From the NCBI RefSeq assembly GCF_009184395.1, contig NZ_WEIC01000001.1, forward strand, positions 328,047 through 392,046: DNA of 64,000 nucleotides. Direction: 5' to 3'. This stretch comes from Amylibacter sp. SFDW26. GTDB taxonomy: Bacteria > Pseudomonadota > Alphaproteobacteria > Rhodobacterales > Rhodobacteraceae. Position 1 is the first letter of the stretch, and each line of letters opens with the position of its first letter. The notes under the pieces are model-generated. The model saw only the letters and a list, made by a program, of their open reading frames with translations. It made no database searches and was not told the origin of the DNA. Shown in pieces: positions 46,729-55,538 of the stretch. The position numbers and the translations under genes were made by a program.

Positions 46729-48357
46729 TTAATTTCGCCATAAATATGCTGCAAGCTTTGGATTGCTTGTGAATATCCTATTTAGAGTAGGAACGCCCAA
46801 TTCTTCTGTTAAGTTTTGTAAGGAGCTAGATGCAGAAAACCCCAAATTTGCACGCCCGTCCTTTAGTTTGTAGCCTAATGTTTCCAGTAATGTTGGATAA
46901 ATATCAAATGGTGCCATATGTCGGTTTATGGTTTTTGCATTAGTTTGATTTAATATTACAAATAGGTTGCGTCTATCTTTTCCAATTTTTTGGAGTTTCT
47001 CTTCTACTGTATTTGTGAATGAGAGGTGGTCACTTAATACAATAACAATAGTGTTTTCACCTGAAGGACTATTCTTAATATGATTAACAAATTCACCGAC
47101 TAAATTGCCAGTACATTCAATTGCTCGTGGAATTTGACTAATTGCACCTATTGTTGGCACGCAGTTTCTATCTAAAAATGCATCTGGCCCATGAGTTGAG
47201 ATTGTTAACATGCTTTGAACAAATGGTTTTTGCTGCGATGCGAGTGTATCAAATTCTTTAATAGCAAGATCAAATAGCAGTGCATCATTTAATCCCCAAA
47301 CGTTTGTGCGACCACTCTTTTTTGCATCTGCTACATTAGCTTTATCCAATAGGCGTGTATAACCGTGACCATTTAAAAAACTACGTTTTGAAAACTTATC
47401 AAGAGATGCCCCGTTCATGTATGATAGAATATAACCATCTTGTTGTAGTTGATCTCCAAGGCAGTGAACCTTTGGTAAAAATTGTGACATTGATGCTTCG
47501 ATGTCATTTTTAAAAAAGATAGTTTTTAGACCATTAGAAAGAAGCGGAATACCACATTGAGTGGCGATTATGCCAGCAATTGTGAAGTTAGTACCAGTCG
47601 TTTGAATAATATTTGTAAAATCTATGGCTTGGTCAGACAGTGTGCTTATTGGTTCGTAAAATGGTTTAATTTCAGGTATTTCTGCATAACTACGCTCTAC
47701 GCTTTCTAAGTATATGATAACGAGGTTCTTTTTAATGTCTGGTTTAGATAGAATTTGTGGAGGGTGAACGCGTTCATCAATGTTGAATGCGAGCTGATCT
47801 TGGTTTGGGAATGCACTATTTATGCTGTATTTAAGTATTGGTGAGAGTAAGAGCATTAGAACACCAATGCTAAGAAGTATTTTGTCAAAATACTTTTTGT
47901 TCATCATCAAATATATAGATGCAATTACTAATATGAGTGTTAATACGGTCCATAATATCAACGGACCTGAGAAACCATCAGCGCCAATTGAGACCATATC
48001 TTCGATTTGGTTATCGTGTAAAAACACTAATATTGGTTCAATTTCATTATTGCCAAATAGAAACCCAATTACAGCAAATGGTATCGCTGTAAATAAAGCA
48101 AATATCCAAGTGAAATATATGGTTTTATGGATTTTTTTATCGTCATCTCTATTCGGGAGTGAAATTTCCATTAAACATCCAAGGAAAATAACTATGTAGA
48201 TTATGCTTTCAATACTCAAATAGCTTCTTAAGCTAAGGAGGAATAATACGCCGTCTTTATTTTTGTATGGTGTAACATATACAATGAGGAAAAACGCAGC
48301 TATATAAAATGAAATTGAGACAATGATTGAGAATAATTTGAAGAGCGTTTTTTTCAT
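46729..48357 (-). CDS. Sulfatase-family phosphoglycerol transferase-like membrane protein
   Basis: A 542-residue protein: about five N-terminal membrane spans (residues 8-185), then an extracytoplasmic sulfatase/alkaline-phosphatase domain. NLVIIYLESVERSYAE supplies the metal Glu; TTGTNFTIAGIIATQCGIPL holds the likely nucleophile Thr. ISTHGPDAFLDRNC and VLSDHLSF give further metal ligands. The layout is that of MdoB/LtaS-type phosphoglycerol or phosphoethanolamine transferases, which decorate glycans or lipids. The gene is visibly A+T-rich compared with lipB next door, suggesting transfer. No clear ribosome site. Confidence 0.82.
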   Translation of the reverse strand: MKKTLFKLFSIIVSISFYIAAFFLIVYVTPYKNKDGVLFLLSLRSYLSIESIIYIVIFLGCLMEISLPNRDDDKKIHKTIYFTWIFALFTAIPFAVIGFLFGNNEIEPILVFLHDNQIEDMVSIGADGFSGPLILWTVLTLILVIASIYLMMNKKYFDKILLSIGVLMLLLSPILKYSINSAFPNQDQLAFNIDERVHPPQILSKPDIKKNLVIIYLESVERSYAEIPEIKPFYEPISTLSDQAIDFTNIIQTTGTNFTIAGIIATQCGIPLLSNGLKTIFFKNDIEASMSQFLPKVHCLGDQLQQDGYILSYMNGASLDKFSKRSFLNGHGYTRLLDKANVADAKKSGRTNVWGLNDALLFDLAIKEFDTLASQQKPFVQSMLTISTHGPDAFLDRNCVPTIGAISQIPRAIECTGNLVGEFVNHIKNSPSGENTIVIVLSDHLSFTNTVEEKLQKIGKDRRNLFVILNQTNAKTINRHMAPFDIYPTLLETLGYKLKDGRANLGFSASSSLQNLTEELGVPTLNRIFTSNPKLAAYLWRN

Positions 48358-48436
48358 TAAAACTTTGCCTAGTTTCTTTTATTATTGATGATCTAAGTAA
48401 TTGATATAGGCAAAATGTTTTATAGCAATACTTTAT

Positions 48437-49090
48437 TTAACTACTACCAAATACTTCCGTAAACTTCCTTTTCAAAACAATATCCACATCATCCATCGTG
48501 ACAGGTAAGCCGAGGTCGACCAAACTGGTCACACCGTGTTCCGCGATACCACAAGGAATGATACCGCTGTAATGGTCTAACTCAGGTTCCACATTGATAC
48601 TGATCCCGTGAAAACTAACCCACTTACGCAAACGCACGCCGATGGCCGCAATCTTGTCTTCGGGATGGGCACCCAATGCGGTCAATGGTTTGTCTTTGCG
48701 GACAACCCAAACACCAACACGACCTTCGCGACGTTCGCCTTGAACGCCGAACTCTGCCAATGTTTGAATGACCCAATTCTCGAGCATACTCACGAACTTA
48801 CGGACATCTTTGCCACGGTGGTTTAAGTCTAGCATTGCATATGCAATACGCTGCCCTGGGCCGTGGTATGTATATTGTCCGCCGCGTTTGGTATCATAAA
48901 CAGGGAAACGGTTTGGATCGACCAAATCAGTAACATTGGCACTGGTGCCAGCCGTGTAAAGCGGTGGGTGTTCCAATAGCCAGATTTGTTCTGTACGTTC
49001 ACCTTTGATCATCTGATCAACGTGATCTTCCATCTGCGCAATGGCTGATGGGTAGTCGATATATGTGGTGCTATGTGTCCAAGTAACCAT
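48437..49090 (-). CDS. lipB: Octanoyltransferase LipB
   Basis: A 217-residue enzyme that moves octanoyl from acyl carrier protein to lipoyl domains, the first step of lipoate assembly. Motifs are [12 protein letters not shown], the catalytic Lys in [17 protein letters not shown], and the catalytic Cys in [31 protein letters not shown] at 49090 matches the family start. An ATG at 49126 with GGAA upstream is an alternative. lipA is not in the window. Confidence 0.95.
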   Translation of the reverse strand: MVTWTHSTTYIDYPSAIAQMEDHVDQMIKGERTEQIWLLEHPPLYTAGTSANVTDLVDPNRFPVYDTKRGGQYTYHGPGQRIAYAMLDLNHRGKDVRKFVSMLENWVIQTLAEFGVQGERREGRVGVWVVRKDKPLTALGAHPEDKIAAIGVRLRKWVSFHGISINVEPELDHYSGIIPCGIAEHGVTSLVDLGLPVTMDDVDIVLKRKFTEVFGSS

Positions 49091-49267
49091 AGGCGCAGCA
49101 GTGACCCATTTCAAAACCCATGTCAATTTCCGAAAATGAGAGAAAGACCGCTTATCGTGTTTCCATTATCAGTGGGGCACCGCTCATTTTCCCAATCACA
49201 TATATGTTCTCTTTTCTGGTCAAGGAACGAGCAAGTAAATTGTGAGTCTATTTATGAGGAGGTTCTT

Positions 49268-50575
49268 ATGTTCCGTAAATCTGCAATTTCTGCATGTGCA
49301 GCTGCATCATTAACAATCATTCCTGCCCAACAGGCATCCGCTGACTTAGGGGATGCACTCGTAGGGGCTGCCGTAGGCGGTGTTGTTGGTGGTGTTATCG
49401 TCGATCAAGTACACAAAAAGAAACAGGCCGAAGCACGCGCTAATACACGCCGCACGACCAAAACGTATAACTCAGGTTATAAGCGCAAAGCGTCTTATAA
49501 TTCTGTACAAAGGCAAGAGAATAGGGATGTGCAAACATCGTTGAACCATTTCAACTTTCCAGCAGGTACACCCGATGGCGTATTTGGGCGTAATACACGC
49601 AGTGCTATGTCATCGTATCAAAGTTTCATGGGTTATCCACAAACGGGTCAGTTGACCGAGTTTGAAAGAACAGTTCTGGTGAACAGCTACCACCGTTCTA
49701 TTGCGGGTGGTGCGGGGACGTCAGAAATTATTGCCAACTCTCAATATGGCCAACGTGGGTTGTTGAAACATACACAACAAGAGATGGCCGGTGGGACATC
49801 CGCAACGGTAGCATCTTATCAAGCGGCTAATGTGCAAGCTGGTACCAATCCAGCGTTTGCTGCGTTTTCATTGCCAAACTTTGGTAAAGCTTCTGATACA
49901 AGCTCGATTGCCAATCACTGTAATCAGGTCAATTTGGTTACAAATACCAATGGCGGTTATACAAAAGCATCAGATATCACTGACCCTGCTTTTGCATTGA
50001 GCGAACAATTTTGTTTGGCTCGTATTTATGCCATCGCAAAAAGCGAAGACTTAAGCTCAAAAGTTACAGGTATCAGTTCATCTGATATGCAAGCACAATG
50101 TGAAACGCTTAGCCCTTCTTTCAAGGATCAGATATCAGCTTTGTCCTTAATTGGTCGTGACGAAGTTATTTCACAGACAGGTGCGAAAGTATTGTCTACG
50201 GGCATGTCACCTGCACAACTTAGCAATACTGCAAATATCTGTTTAGGTGTTGGGTATCGCACGGATAATGCAGATGTGGCTTTGGCTTCGACACTTATCT
50301 TGGTGACTTTGGGTCAACCGGCATATGGTGAATTGTTGGGGCATCATTTAGTGAATGGCTTTGGCACATTGCAACGCAATGACTTGGCTTTGCAGTGGTA
50401 TACATCTGCCAATGATGCAATCGCATCTGGTCAGCCTGCAGTGTTTGCACCAACCCAAGTTGAACGCCCAGATTTGATCCAAGCGGCTGCGTTAAAATTG
50501 GATGCAACACAAGCGCCTGAGGCGGTTACAAAATCAACAGCTACATTCTCATTGCCTGTATTTACAGCGCAATAA
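49268..50575 (+). CDS. Exported peptidoglycan-binding domain protein
   Basis: A 435-residue protein. A signal peptide (residues 1-25, ending ASA) is followed by a glycine-zipper hydrophobic stretch (LVGAAVGGVVGGVIVDQVHK), then a PG_binding_1 domain (about 80-145: VQTSLNHFNFPAGTPDGVFG, NTRSAMSSYQSFMG). The long C-terminal part has no domain I recognise. It probably sits in the periplasm bound to the wall. GAGGAGG five bases before ATG 49268 fixes the start. A hairpin terminator follows. Confidence 0.82.
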   Translation: MFRKSAISACAAASLTIIPAQQASADLGDALVGAAVGGVVGGVIVDQVHKKKQAEARANTRRTTKTYNSGYKRKASYNSVQRQENRDVQTSLNHFNFPAGTPDGVFGRNTRSAMSSYQSFMGYPQTGQLTEFERTVLVNSYHRSIAGGAGTSEIIANSQYGQRGLLKHTQQEMAGGTSATVASYQAANVQAGTNPAFAAFSLPNFGKASDTSSIANHCNQVNLVTNTNGGYTKASDITDPAFALSEQFCLARIYAIAKSEDLSSKVTGISSSDMQAQCETLSPSFKDQISALSLIGRDEVISQTGAKVLSTGMSPAQLSNTANICLGVGYRTDNADVALASTLILVTLGQPAYGELLGHHLVNGFGTLQRNDLALQWYTSANDAIASGQPAVFAPTQVERPDLIQAAALKLDATQAPEAVTKSTATFSLPVFTAQ

Positions 50576-50591
50576 GATCGCAAATATGAAT

Positions 50592-50630
50592 ACGGCCGTT
50601 AGTATTTTTGTACTGGCGGCCGTTTATGTT
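50592..50630 (+). terminator. Hairpin terminator after the peptidoglycan-binding gene
   Basis: ACGGCCGTTAGTA and TACTGGCGGCCGT form a 13-pair stem with two G-T pairs around TTTTTG. The T-tail is short (TTTATG), so it may work less well or act as an RNA-protecting hairpin. Confidence 0.6.
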
Positions 50631-50696
50631 TTCCAAGGTGGTAATATCCTCTTCACAAGCGTGGAACGCTTCGGTATACGCGCCTTACCTCAAAGT

Positions 50697-50783
50697 GCGG
50701 CCGTGGCGGAATTGGTAGACGCGCAGCGTTGAGGTCGCTGTGGGGTAAAACCCGTGGAAGTTCGAGTCTTCTCGGCCGCACCA
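50697..50783 (+). tRNA. tRNA-Leu (anticodon GAG)
   Basis: An 87-base class II tRNA. The acceptor stem GCGGCCG pairs with CGGCCGC, the anticodon stem CAGCG/CGCTG encloses TTGAGGT (anticodon GAG), and the long variable arm and TTCGAGTC T-loop are present. CCA is encoded. It reads CUC and CUU leucine codons. Confidence 0.95.
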
Positions 50784-50790
50784 ATTTTGA

Positions 50791-51750
50791 TTATTCTTTC
50801 TCACCCAAACGTTTGCTGACACCGATTGCGTAAATTGCAGAACGCGCTTCAAGCATTGGATCCTCTGATGGCTCAAAACCGTCAGTTAAGATAAGTGGAT
50901 CATAATTCAGTGGATCACATTCTCCTTCCGCTTCGGTGCTAATGGAATTCACGATCAGCTTTGCAGCTTTGATTTGTGTGTGTTCGCCCGTCCATAAAAT
51001 CGCAGGGTTCAGGATTTCATCATCTGGGTTTGCTATCGTGATAATCATATCCCATGCCACTTCGCCAGCATCCAAGTTGGCTTGCATGTTCTCAAAAAAG
51101 AAGTTCTCACTGGGATCAAGAACGACTTTCTGATCATTGGATGGTACAAATGACCAGCGAATAGCGGTGCGTTTGCCAGCGTCATCGACAAGGTAAAACG
51201 TGTTGATGCTGTTATAGGTTGCCCCTTCGTAGGGGCGTAACGTTTTATCGCGGGCTGAATGATATGCCTTATGCGCCTTCAATTCTGGACTGTTCGCGGC
51301 AAAGGCCTTTACGGCTTCTTTTCCAATCGCTTTGGCCTGCATAAGTTTACTAAAAGCTTCAGGTGTTGAGACTGGAAAGAAATGTTCGGTATTCATGCCG
51401 ATTATATGCGTATCGTCATCAGGTGTGGTGATTTCAAAGGCCAAACCATAATCTGCAAATTTATTATCAGCAGCTTTATTATTCCCACCTTTATGGGACA
51501 CGCGACCATTCACACTGGAGGTTTGTGTGAAGATAGGGCTGTTTGTGTATTTCAGAATGGCAGCATCTTGCGGCTCAAAAGACCCTATGATGCAAAACCC
51601 TTTTGTATGATTGCGACGTTTTCCTTTTGTCACGCCGAAGACATCTTCGAACGCTTTCATAGTGCGCTCGGCTTTATCAAATGCATCTTCTGCAAATGCT
51701 GTCACTGGCATCAATGCTATGCTCAATGCAATTGCGCTTGCTCTTAACAT
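50791..51750 (-). CDS. Catalase-related peroxidase (SrpA-like)
   Basis: A 319-residue exported heme peroxidase of the catalase family, small-subunit type. A signal peptide ends TAFA (residue 20). The distal His lies in RRNHTKGFCIIGSF, HFFPVSTPEAF is the usual middle block, YNSINTFYLVDD follows, and the C-terminal LTDGFEPSEDPMLEARSAIY holds the likely proximal heme Tyr. AGGA precedes the ATG. It is divergent from an OhrR-type regulator 121 bases away, which fits peroxide control. Its stop faces the tRNA-Leu gene. Confidence 0.85.
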   Translation of the reverse strand: MLRASAIALSIALMPVTAFAEDAFDKAERTMKAFEDVFGVTKGKRRNHTKGFCIIGSFEPQDAAILKYTNSPIFTQTSSVNGRVSHKGGNNKAADNKFADYGLAFEITTPDDDTHIIGMNTEHFFPVSTPEAFSKLMQAKAIGKEAVKAFAANSPELKAHKAYHSARDKTLRPYEGATYNSINTFYLVDDAGKRTAIRWSFVPSNDQKVVLDPSENFFFENMQANLDAGEVAWDMIITIANPDDEILNPAILWTGEHTQIKAAKLIVNSISTEAEGECDPLNYDPLILTDGFEPSEDPMLEARSAIYAIGVSKRLGEKE

Positions 51751-51871
51751 ATTTAGTCCTTTCTATTACGATTCGTGTACGTATAGTTAATGTACTAACA
51801 ATTGCATTGCGAACTATCAAATGTTAAAGTAAATCTGCGACAAGACGTCTGAAATACCGAAGGGGCTGATT

Positions 51872-52315
51872 TTGACGAAACAATTGACTGTATCTTTGCC
51901 TGAGACATTGAAATTAGATTCTCAGTTGTGTTTTGCCCTTCATTCTGCATCGAATAAGATCGATCAAATGTATCGACCTTTACTGGCAACGCATGGGTTA
52001 ACCTATGCGCAATACATTGTGTTGATGTCCCTTTCTGAAAAGGACAATGTGCCAATTACTGTATTGGCCAAGAAGCTGGGTGTTTCAAAGGCAACTATGA
52101 CACCCTTGTTGCGCCGACTTGAGGCCAAGAACCTTGTGACGCGTAAGATTGAAAGTACGAATGAGCGTCAAAAGCAGGTAAAACTTACGCAAGAGGGGTT
52201 GGCATTGTTAAGCGAAAGCTGTGATGCAACGGATAAGGTTTTTGAAGATACAGGGCTTACAAAGGCACAAGCTGATGGTCTGATTGCTTTATGTAAGGTG
52301 ATTACTCAAAAGTAG
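51872..52315 (+). CDS. MarR family regulator, OhrR type
   Basis: A 147-residue regulator. LKLDSQLCFALHSASNKIDQ contains the redox-active Cys of OhrR, and Tyr residues in YRPLL and LTYAQYIVL that hydrogen-bond it. The winged helix has LAKKLGVSKATMTPLLRRLE and STNERQKQVKLT. OhrR senses organic peroxides. The start is TTG 51872, supported by AAGGGG six bases upstream; no ATG serves. It is divergent from the catalase-related peroxidase, its likely target. No ohr gene is adjacent. Confidence 0.88.
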   Translation: MTKQLTVSLPETLKLDSQLCFALHSASNKIDQMYRPLLATHGLTYAQYIVLMSLSEKDNVPITVLAKKLGVSKATMTPLLRRLEAKNLVTRKIESTNERQKQVKLTQEGLALLSESCDATDKVFEDTGLTKAQADGLIALCKVITQK

Positions 52316-52421
52316 CTTTGAAAGTATCGTCAAATCAAAGTGATTTACATTTACCAAACGGTCGGTAGGCTTGTTTTTTGTTTTATGGTTATGTCCAATA
52401 AACCTATAAAAGGATCAGATT

Positions 52422-53366
52422 ATGTCTGACACATCTGTATTCCATGACGGCGAACTGTTTGTGCAAAACAAACTTGGCGTCACCAAAGATGTCGCAAAAT
52501 TTGCACCTCGTGCCATTCGGGATTTTATGCCTGATCAACACCGTTTGTTTTATCAAATGCTGCCAATGATGATTATGGGTGCACTTGATGATCAGGGCAG
52601 GCCGTGGGCCACGGCTGCCTTTGGTCAACGTGGGTTTATGCATTCTCCTGATCAACACACATTGCAGATTGGTGCATTGCCTGTATTACATGATACATTG
52701 AATTTACAAATTGGCGCCAAAGATAAGCTTGGCTTTGTTGGTATCGAGTTGGAAACACGTCGCCGCAATCGGATGAATGGGGTTGTAGATCTTGTTACTG
52801 AACATGGGCTAACGGTGACAGTTGATCAGAGCTATGGGAATTGCCCGCAATATATTCAACGGCGCGATGTGAATTTACGTATGTTGGGGCCTGACGCACA
52901 AACTGTTACGCAATCTAAACAGATTGATGCGAACGCAAAGCAGATCATCGAAGCCGCCGATACATTCTTTATCGCTTCACGGACGCAAGAGATTGATGGC
53001 GATCCGCGCAGTGGAATTGATGCATCGCACCGTGGTGGGCATCCTGGTTTTGTTAAGGTGACGGAAAAGGGACATCTTATGTTTCCAGACTTTTCGGGCA
53101 ACCAGTTTTACAACACATTGGGGAATATCGCAGCCGATGGGCGTGTTGGTTTGTTTATTCCTGAATTTGACACTGGACGAGCTGTATTTTTGACAGGTCG
53201 TGCTGAAATCATTTGGGATGGTCCAGAGGTGGATGCATTCATGGGGGCCGAACGGTCGGTGATGGTCAATCCAGAGGCTATTATTGTGGCTGAAAACGTA
53301 CTCCCTATAAAGGGTGATTTGGTTGAGCCATGGCCGCTGTTAAAGAATACGGGGCACTGGGAGTAG
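52422..53366 (+). CDS. PNPOx-fold flavin-binding protein
   Basis: A 314-residue protein with a split-barrel (pyridoxamine 5'-phosphate oxidase-like) fold. Seen are MGALDDQGRPWATAAFGQRG and LGFVGIELETRRRNRMNG in the first half, ASHRGGHPGFVKV and DFSGNQFYNTLGNIAADGRV in the second, the latter typical of FMN-contact strands. Cofactor and substrate are not known. AAGGA precedes the ATG. ACCAAACGGTCGGT (52352-52365) upstream is a partial palindrome. It is not clearly tied to the peroxide genes. Confidence 0.8.
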   Translation: MSDTSVFHDGELFVQNKLGVTKDVAKFAPRAIRDFMPDQHRLFYQMLPMMIMGALDDQGRPWATAAFGQRGFMHSPDQHTLQIGALPVLHDTLNLQIGAKDKLGFVGIELETRRRNRMNGVVDLVTEHGLTVTVDQSYGNCPQYIQRRDVNLRMLGPDAQTVTQSKQIDANAKQIIEAADTFFIASRTQEIDGDPRSGIDASHRGGHPGFVKVTEKGHLMFPDFSGNQFYNTLGNIAADGRVGLFIPEFDTGRAVFLTGRAEIIWDGPEVDAFMGAERSVMVNPEAIIVAENVLPIKGDLVEPWPLLKNTGHWE

Positions 53367-53644
53367 CAATATTCGCCATCCATAGATTCGTTTTTACCGT
53401 ATAAAACTGTGGTGTCTTGGTAACAACTTAGGGGTGATTTAAAGTAATTTTCACTATCGTTATAATCTAAGTATAGATTCCGTCACGTTAAAATGAATAA
53501 AGTACTTCACATTAGTGTCTACTTTTTATTAAAGCCTAGAAACGAACCAAATCGAAACATATTTGTGTCATAGTTTATTGGTTTTAAGGAAAGGCCAGTA
53601 ACGGCGATATAGTAATGTATAACAAGTAATGTGAGTTTTGAGTA

Positions 53645-53737
53645 ATGCTAATTGCGACAGTGTTTGCTTCAGGGATAGTTTTAGGATTAATCGTAGGCTT
53701 TGTAAGCTTTACGTTGATTTATGCTTTCTTGGGATAA
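53645..53737 (+). CDS. Candidate 30-residue membrane peptide
   Basis: A 30-codon ORF that encodes one long hydrophobic stretch (MLIATVFASGIVLGLIVGF, then VSFTLIYAFLG), almost all aliphatic, enough for one membrane helix. TGAG upstream is a weak ribosome site. It stands alone in a 455-base gap and is followed 50 bases on by a strong terminator, as expected of a short transcript. It is not recognised as any family. Chance is possible. Confidence 0.45.
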   Translation: MLIATVFASGIVLGLIVGFVSFTLIYAFLG

Positions 53738-53786
53738 TTTGGTATTTGATATTAGTTTGTGCCTGTATGTAACAAGCTTATAATAT

Positions 53787-53823
53787 CAAGGGGGCTTGCG
53801 GTATCGTAGCCCCCTTGTTTTAT
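53787..53823. terminator. Strong hairpin terminator, possibly bidirectional
   Basis: CAAGGGGGCT and AGCCCCCTTG are perfect inverted arms around an 11-base loop, followed by TTTTATT on +. On - it would end the Hint gene, whose stop it touches, but the reverse tail is less T-rich. Confidence 0.85.
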
Positions 53824-54485
53824 TAAATTTCTAAAAGACAGGCTTCTTCAGCATTCAAACAAGTACGGATTGAAGGTCCGAAGCTTTTTGGGTTGGACTG
53901 AAGGTTTGGAAAGGCTTGATACAAGCTTTCACGTGTTTCTTGATCGAAGGCAGCCATATTCACTTCATTTGGGTGATAACTCTCGGTTGATGTGCCTTCA
54001 GAATAAATAATTTCATGCCGGTCAAATAAGACATGATAATATTCAACGATACCATCAATAACTTGATAGACGCGGTCATTATTCAAAAATGCTCTCGCAG
54101 GAATTAACACCTCGGGTTGTCCAAACATCAATTCGGCTTGTTCACCTTTAAATAAGATGCGGTGTTCTGGAGATAAGATCAGATCGCGCGTGTTCTTTAA
54201 AACAGATTTTTGGATCACAATTGGTGCATTCTCTGGCCTAATACGTGCTTTATATGAGCCAATCCAACGTACACTTTGCATACCGTGATCGCGCGTGATC
54301 ACGCGTGCACCAGCTTCAAGGTTTTGCACTCTTACATCACCAAAAGATGTCATGATGTTTGTATCGGCAGCAAACCCGCTGTGGTTCGTGTTCTGCACAT
54401 TTTCAGAAGGATACCGCGTCGGAAATCTAGACGGTACCATCGTAGCATTTTGAAATGCTGTCTTTGATGAAAGAGGCGCTACCAT
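53823..54485 (-). CDS. Hint-domain protein lacking the usual nucleophile Cys
   Basis: A 220-residue protein made almost wholly of a Hint_2 domain. The block A position that is Cys in the paralogue at 12041 (VCFTPGTKI) reads SGFAADTNI here, so the nucleophile is Gly. The block B His remains in LILSPEHRILF, and the tail VLFDRHEIIYSEG and ESYHPNEV is shared with the paralogue. Without the Cys, self-cleavage by the known route is unlikely. AAGGAG lies seven bases before the ATG. A short ORF overlaps the start. Confidence 0.82.
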   Translation of the reverse strand: MVAPLSSKTAFQNATMVPSRFPTRYPSENVQNTNHSGFAADTNIMTSFGDVRVQNLEAGARVITRDHGMQSVRWIGSYKARIRPENAPIVIQKSVLKNTRDLILSPEHRILFKGEQAELMFGQPEVLIPARAFLNNDRVYQVIDGIVEYYHVLFDRHEIIYSEGTSTESYHPNEVNMAAFDQETRESLYQAFPNLQSNPKSFGPSIRTCLNAEEACLLEI

Positions 54486-54595
54486 GTGGCTACTCCTTCA
54501 TACTGAATGTTTGTTGTTGCATATTCAGTCCACATCATAGTGCTTTGCACATGAAAGAAGATTGTTGTGCATAGAATAACCTTTAAAACGGCCAT
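54479..54595 (-). CDS. Candidate 38-residue ORF overlapping the Hint gene start
   Basis: A 38-codon ORF beginning MAVLKVILCTTIFFHVQS, a signal-like hydrophobic N-terminus. CGAGGA lies eight bases before its ATG, and its TAG falls two codons past the Hint ATG, so translation could be coupled. It may be a leader or a small partner of the Hint protein. No family recognised. Confidence 0.45.
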   Translation of the reverse strand: MAVLKVILCTTIFFHVQSTMMWTEYATTNIQYEGVATW

Positions 54596-54944
54596 GGTTG
54601 CATTCCTCGTTAAGTGAACGTTTTTACGTTCTTATTATTATCTGTACTCACTGCTCACGGTACGTAATCAAACGATGCATAGAAATTTGGGCATAAATAT
54701 GTCGATTTTATTAAGATATCGGGGGAGGCAGCCATATTTAGAGGTGTTTGAGCCACAAAATAGAAATCATTTATCTAAAAAACGATCATGCAAGCGTGGG
54801 TTATTTGAGTTTTTACGTTTAAATAATTGAAACGAACGTTAAAATTCCCTTATTGGAGCTAAGTATTGCCGCAATTGACTTCTATAACTCATATTAATCG
54901 ACGGGTGTATGTCGAGGTTTTTACGAGTTCTAGGAGTACAGGTA
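54596..54944. other. Intergenic region, no gene seen
   Basis: A 349-base divergent region, A+T-rich. GAACGT and ACGTTC form a small hairpin around TTTT at 54618-54633. It must hold promoters for the short ORF/Hint gene and the gene at 54945; none is clear enough to name. Confidence 0.5.
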
Positions 54945-55538
54945 ATGTTAAGTAACATTCCAAATAATGATATCACATTAGGTAAAGCCAGCACATGGGC
55001 TGAAAGATTAAGTGCAGCAAAAGCCGCATTGTTTAATCAACCAGACATTCCAGATTACGATTTCACCCAACATATTTTACGCGATGCTCCGCGTTTGAAT
55101 GAAGAAGAGGCCGTTGTCCCAATCGCGGACTCTCTTCATACAGATGAAAACCTTGATGAGCTAAATGCAGATGAACGTACAGTATTCCTTCGTAACCGCG
55201 TTCGTGATCGTATGCTGGCGAATTGGGAAATGGATATGGACAATGCGCCGCAAAGTGATTTCACAGAGCGTTTATCTGATGAGCAATTGATGGAAGCCAA
55301 ATCATATGTACCACCTCTGTTGGTCGGTTTTGATTGCAGTAATGATTATATTGAATTGGAATATGTGGTTGTTGAAAACCCAACAACTGGTGAAACTGTT
55401 GACCCAGAGGTGATGATCAAACCTTCTGAGGATGGTCAATCTGGTGATATCTATTTGAATGGTAAGATTGTTGCGACAGTGGCAGGCGCCCAAGACATGG
55501 ATGTGAGTTCAGTTCATTTGGTTAAGGTAAATATCTAA
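54945..55538 (+). CDS. Hypothetical acidic protein
   Basis: A 197-residue soluble, acidic protein I do not recognise. The N-terminal half is helical and charged (ADERTVFLRNRVRDRMLANW). The C-terminal half looks like beta structure: PPLLVGFDCSNDYIELEYVV, then DIYLNGKIVATVAGA. No signal peptide. AGGAG eight bases before ATG 54945 is better than the ATG at 54909. It is divergent from the Hint gene; a link is only suggested by position. Its stop overlaps that of the AEC transporter. Confidence 0.65.
   Translation: MLSNIPNNDITLGKASTWAERLSAAKAALFNQPDIPDYDFTQHILRDAPRLNEEEAVVPIADSLHTDENLDELNADERTVFLRNRVRDRMLANWEMDMDNAPQSDFTERLSDEQLMEAKSYVPPLLVGFDCSNDYIELEYVVVENPTTGETVDPEVMIKPSEDGQSGDIYLNGKIVATVAGAQDMDVSSVHLVKVNI

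Noticed and set aside
50502-50732. 76-codon frame across tRNA-Leu
   Set aside because: It overlaps the end of the peptidoglycan-binding gene and the tRNA; not a plausible gene.
52352-52365. ACCAAACGGTCGGT as a TetR operator
   Set aside because: Only five of seven symmetric pairs match and no TetR gene is adjacent, so it is left as a note.
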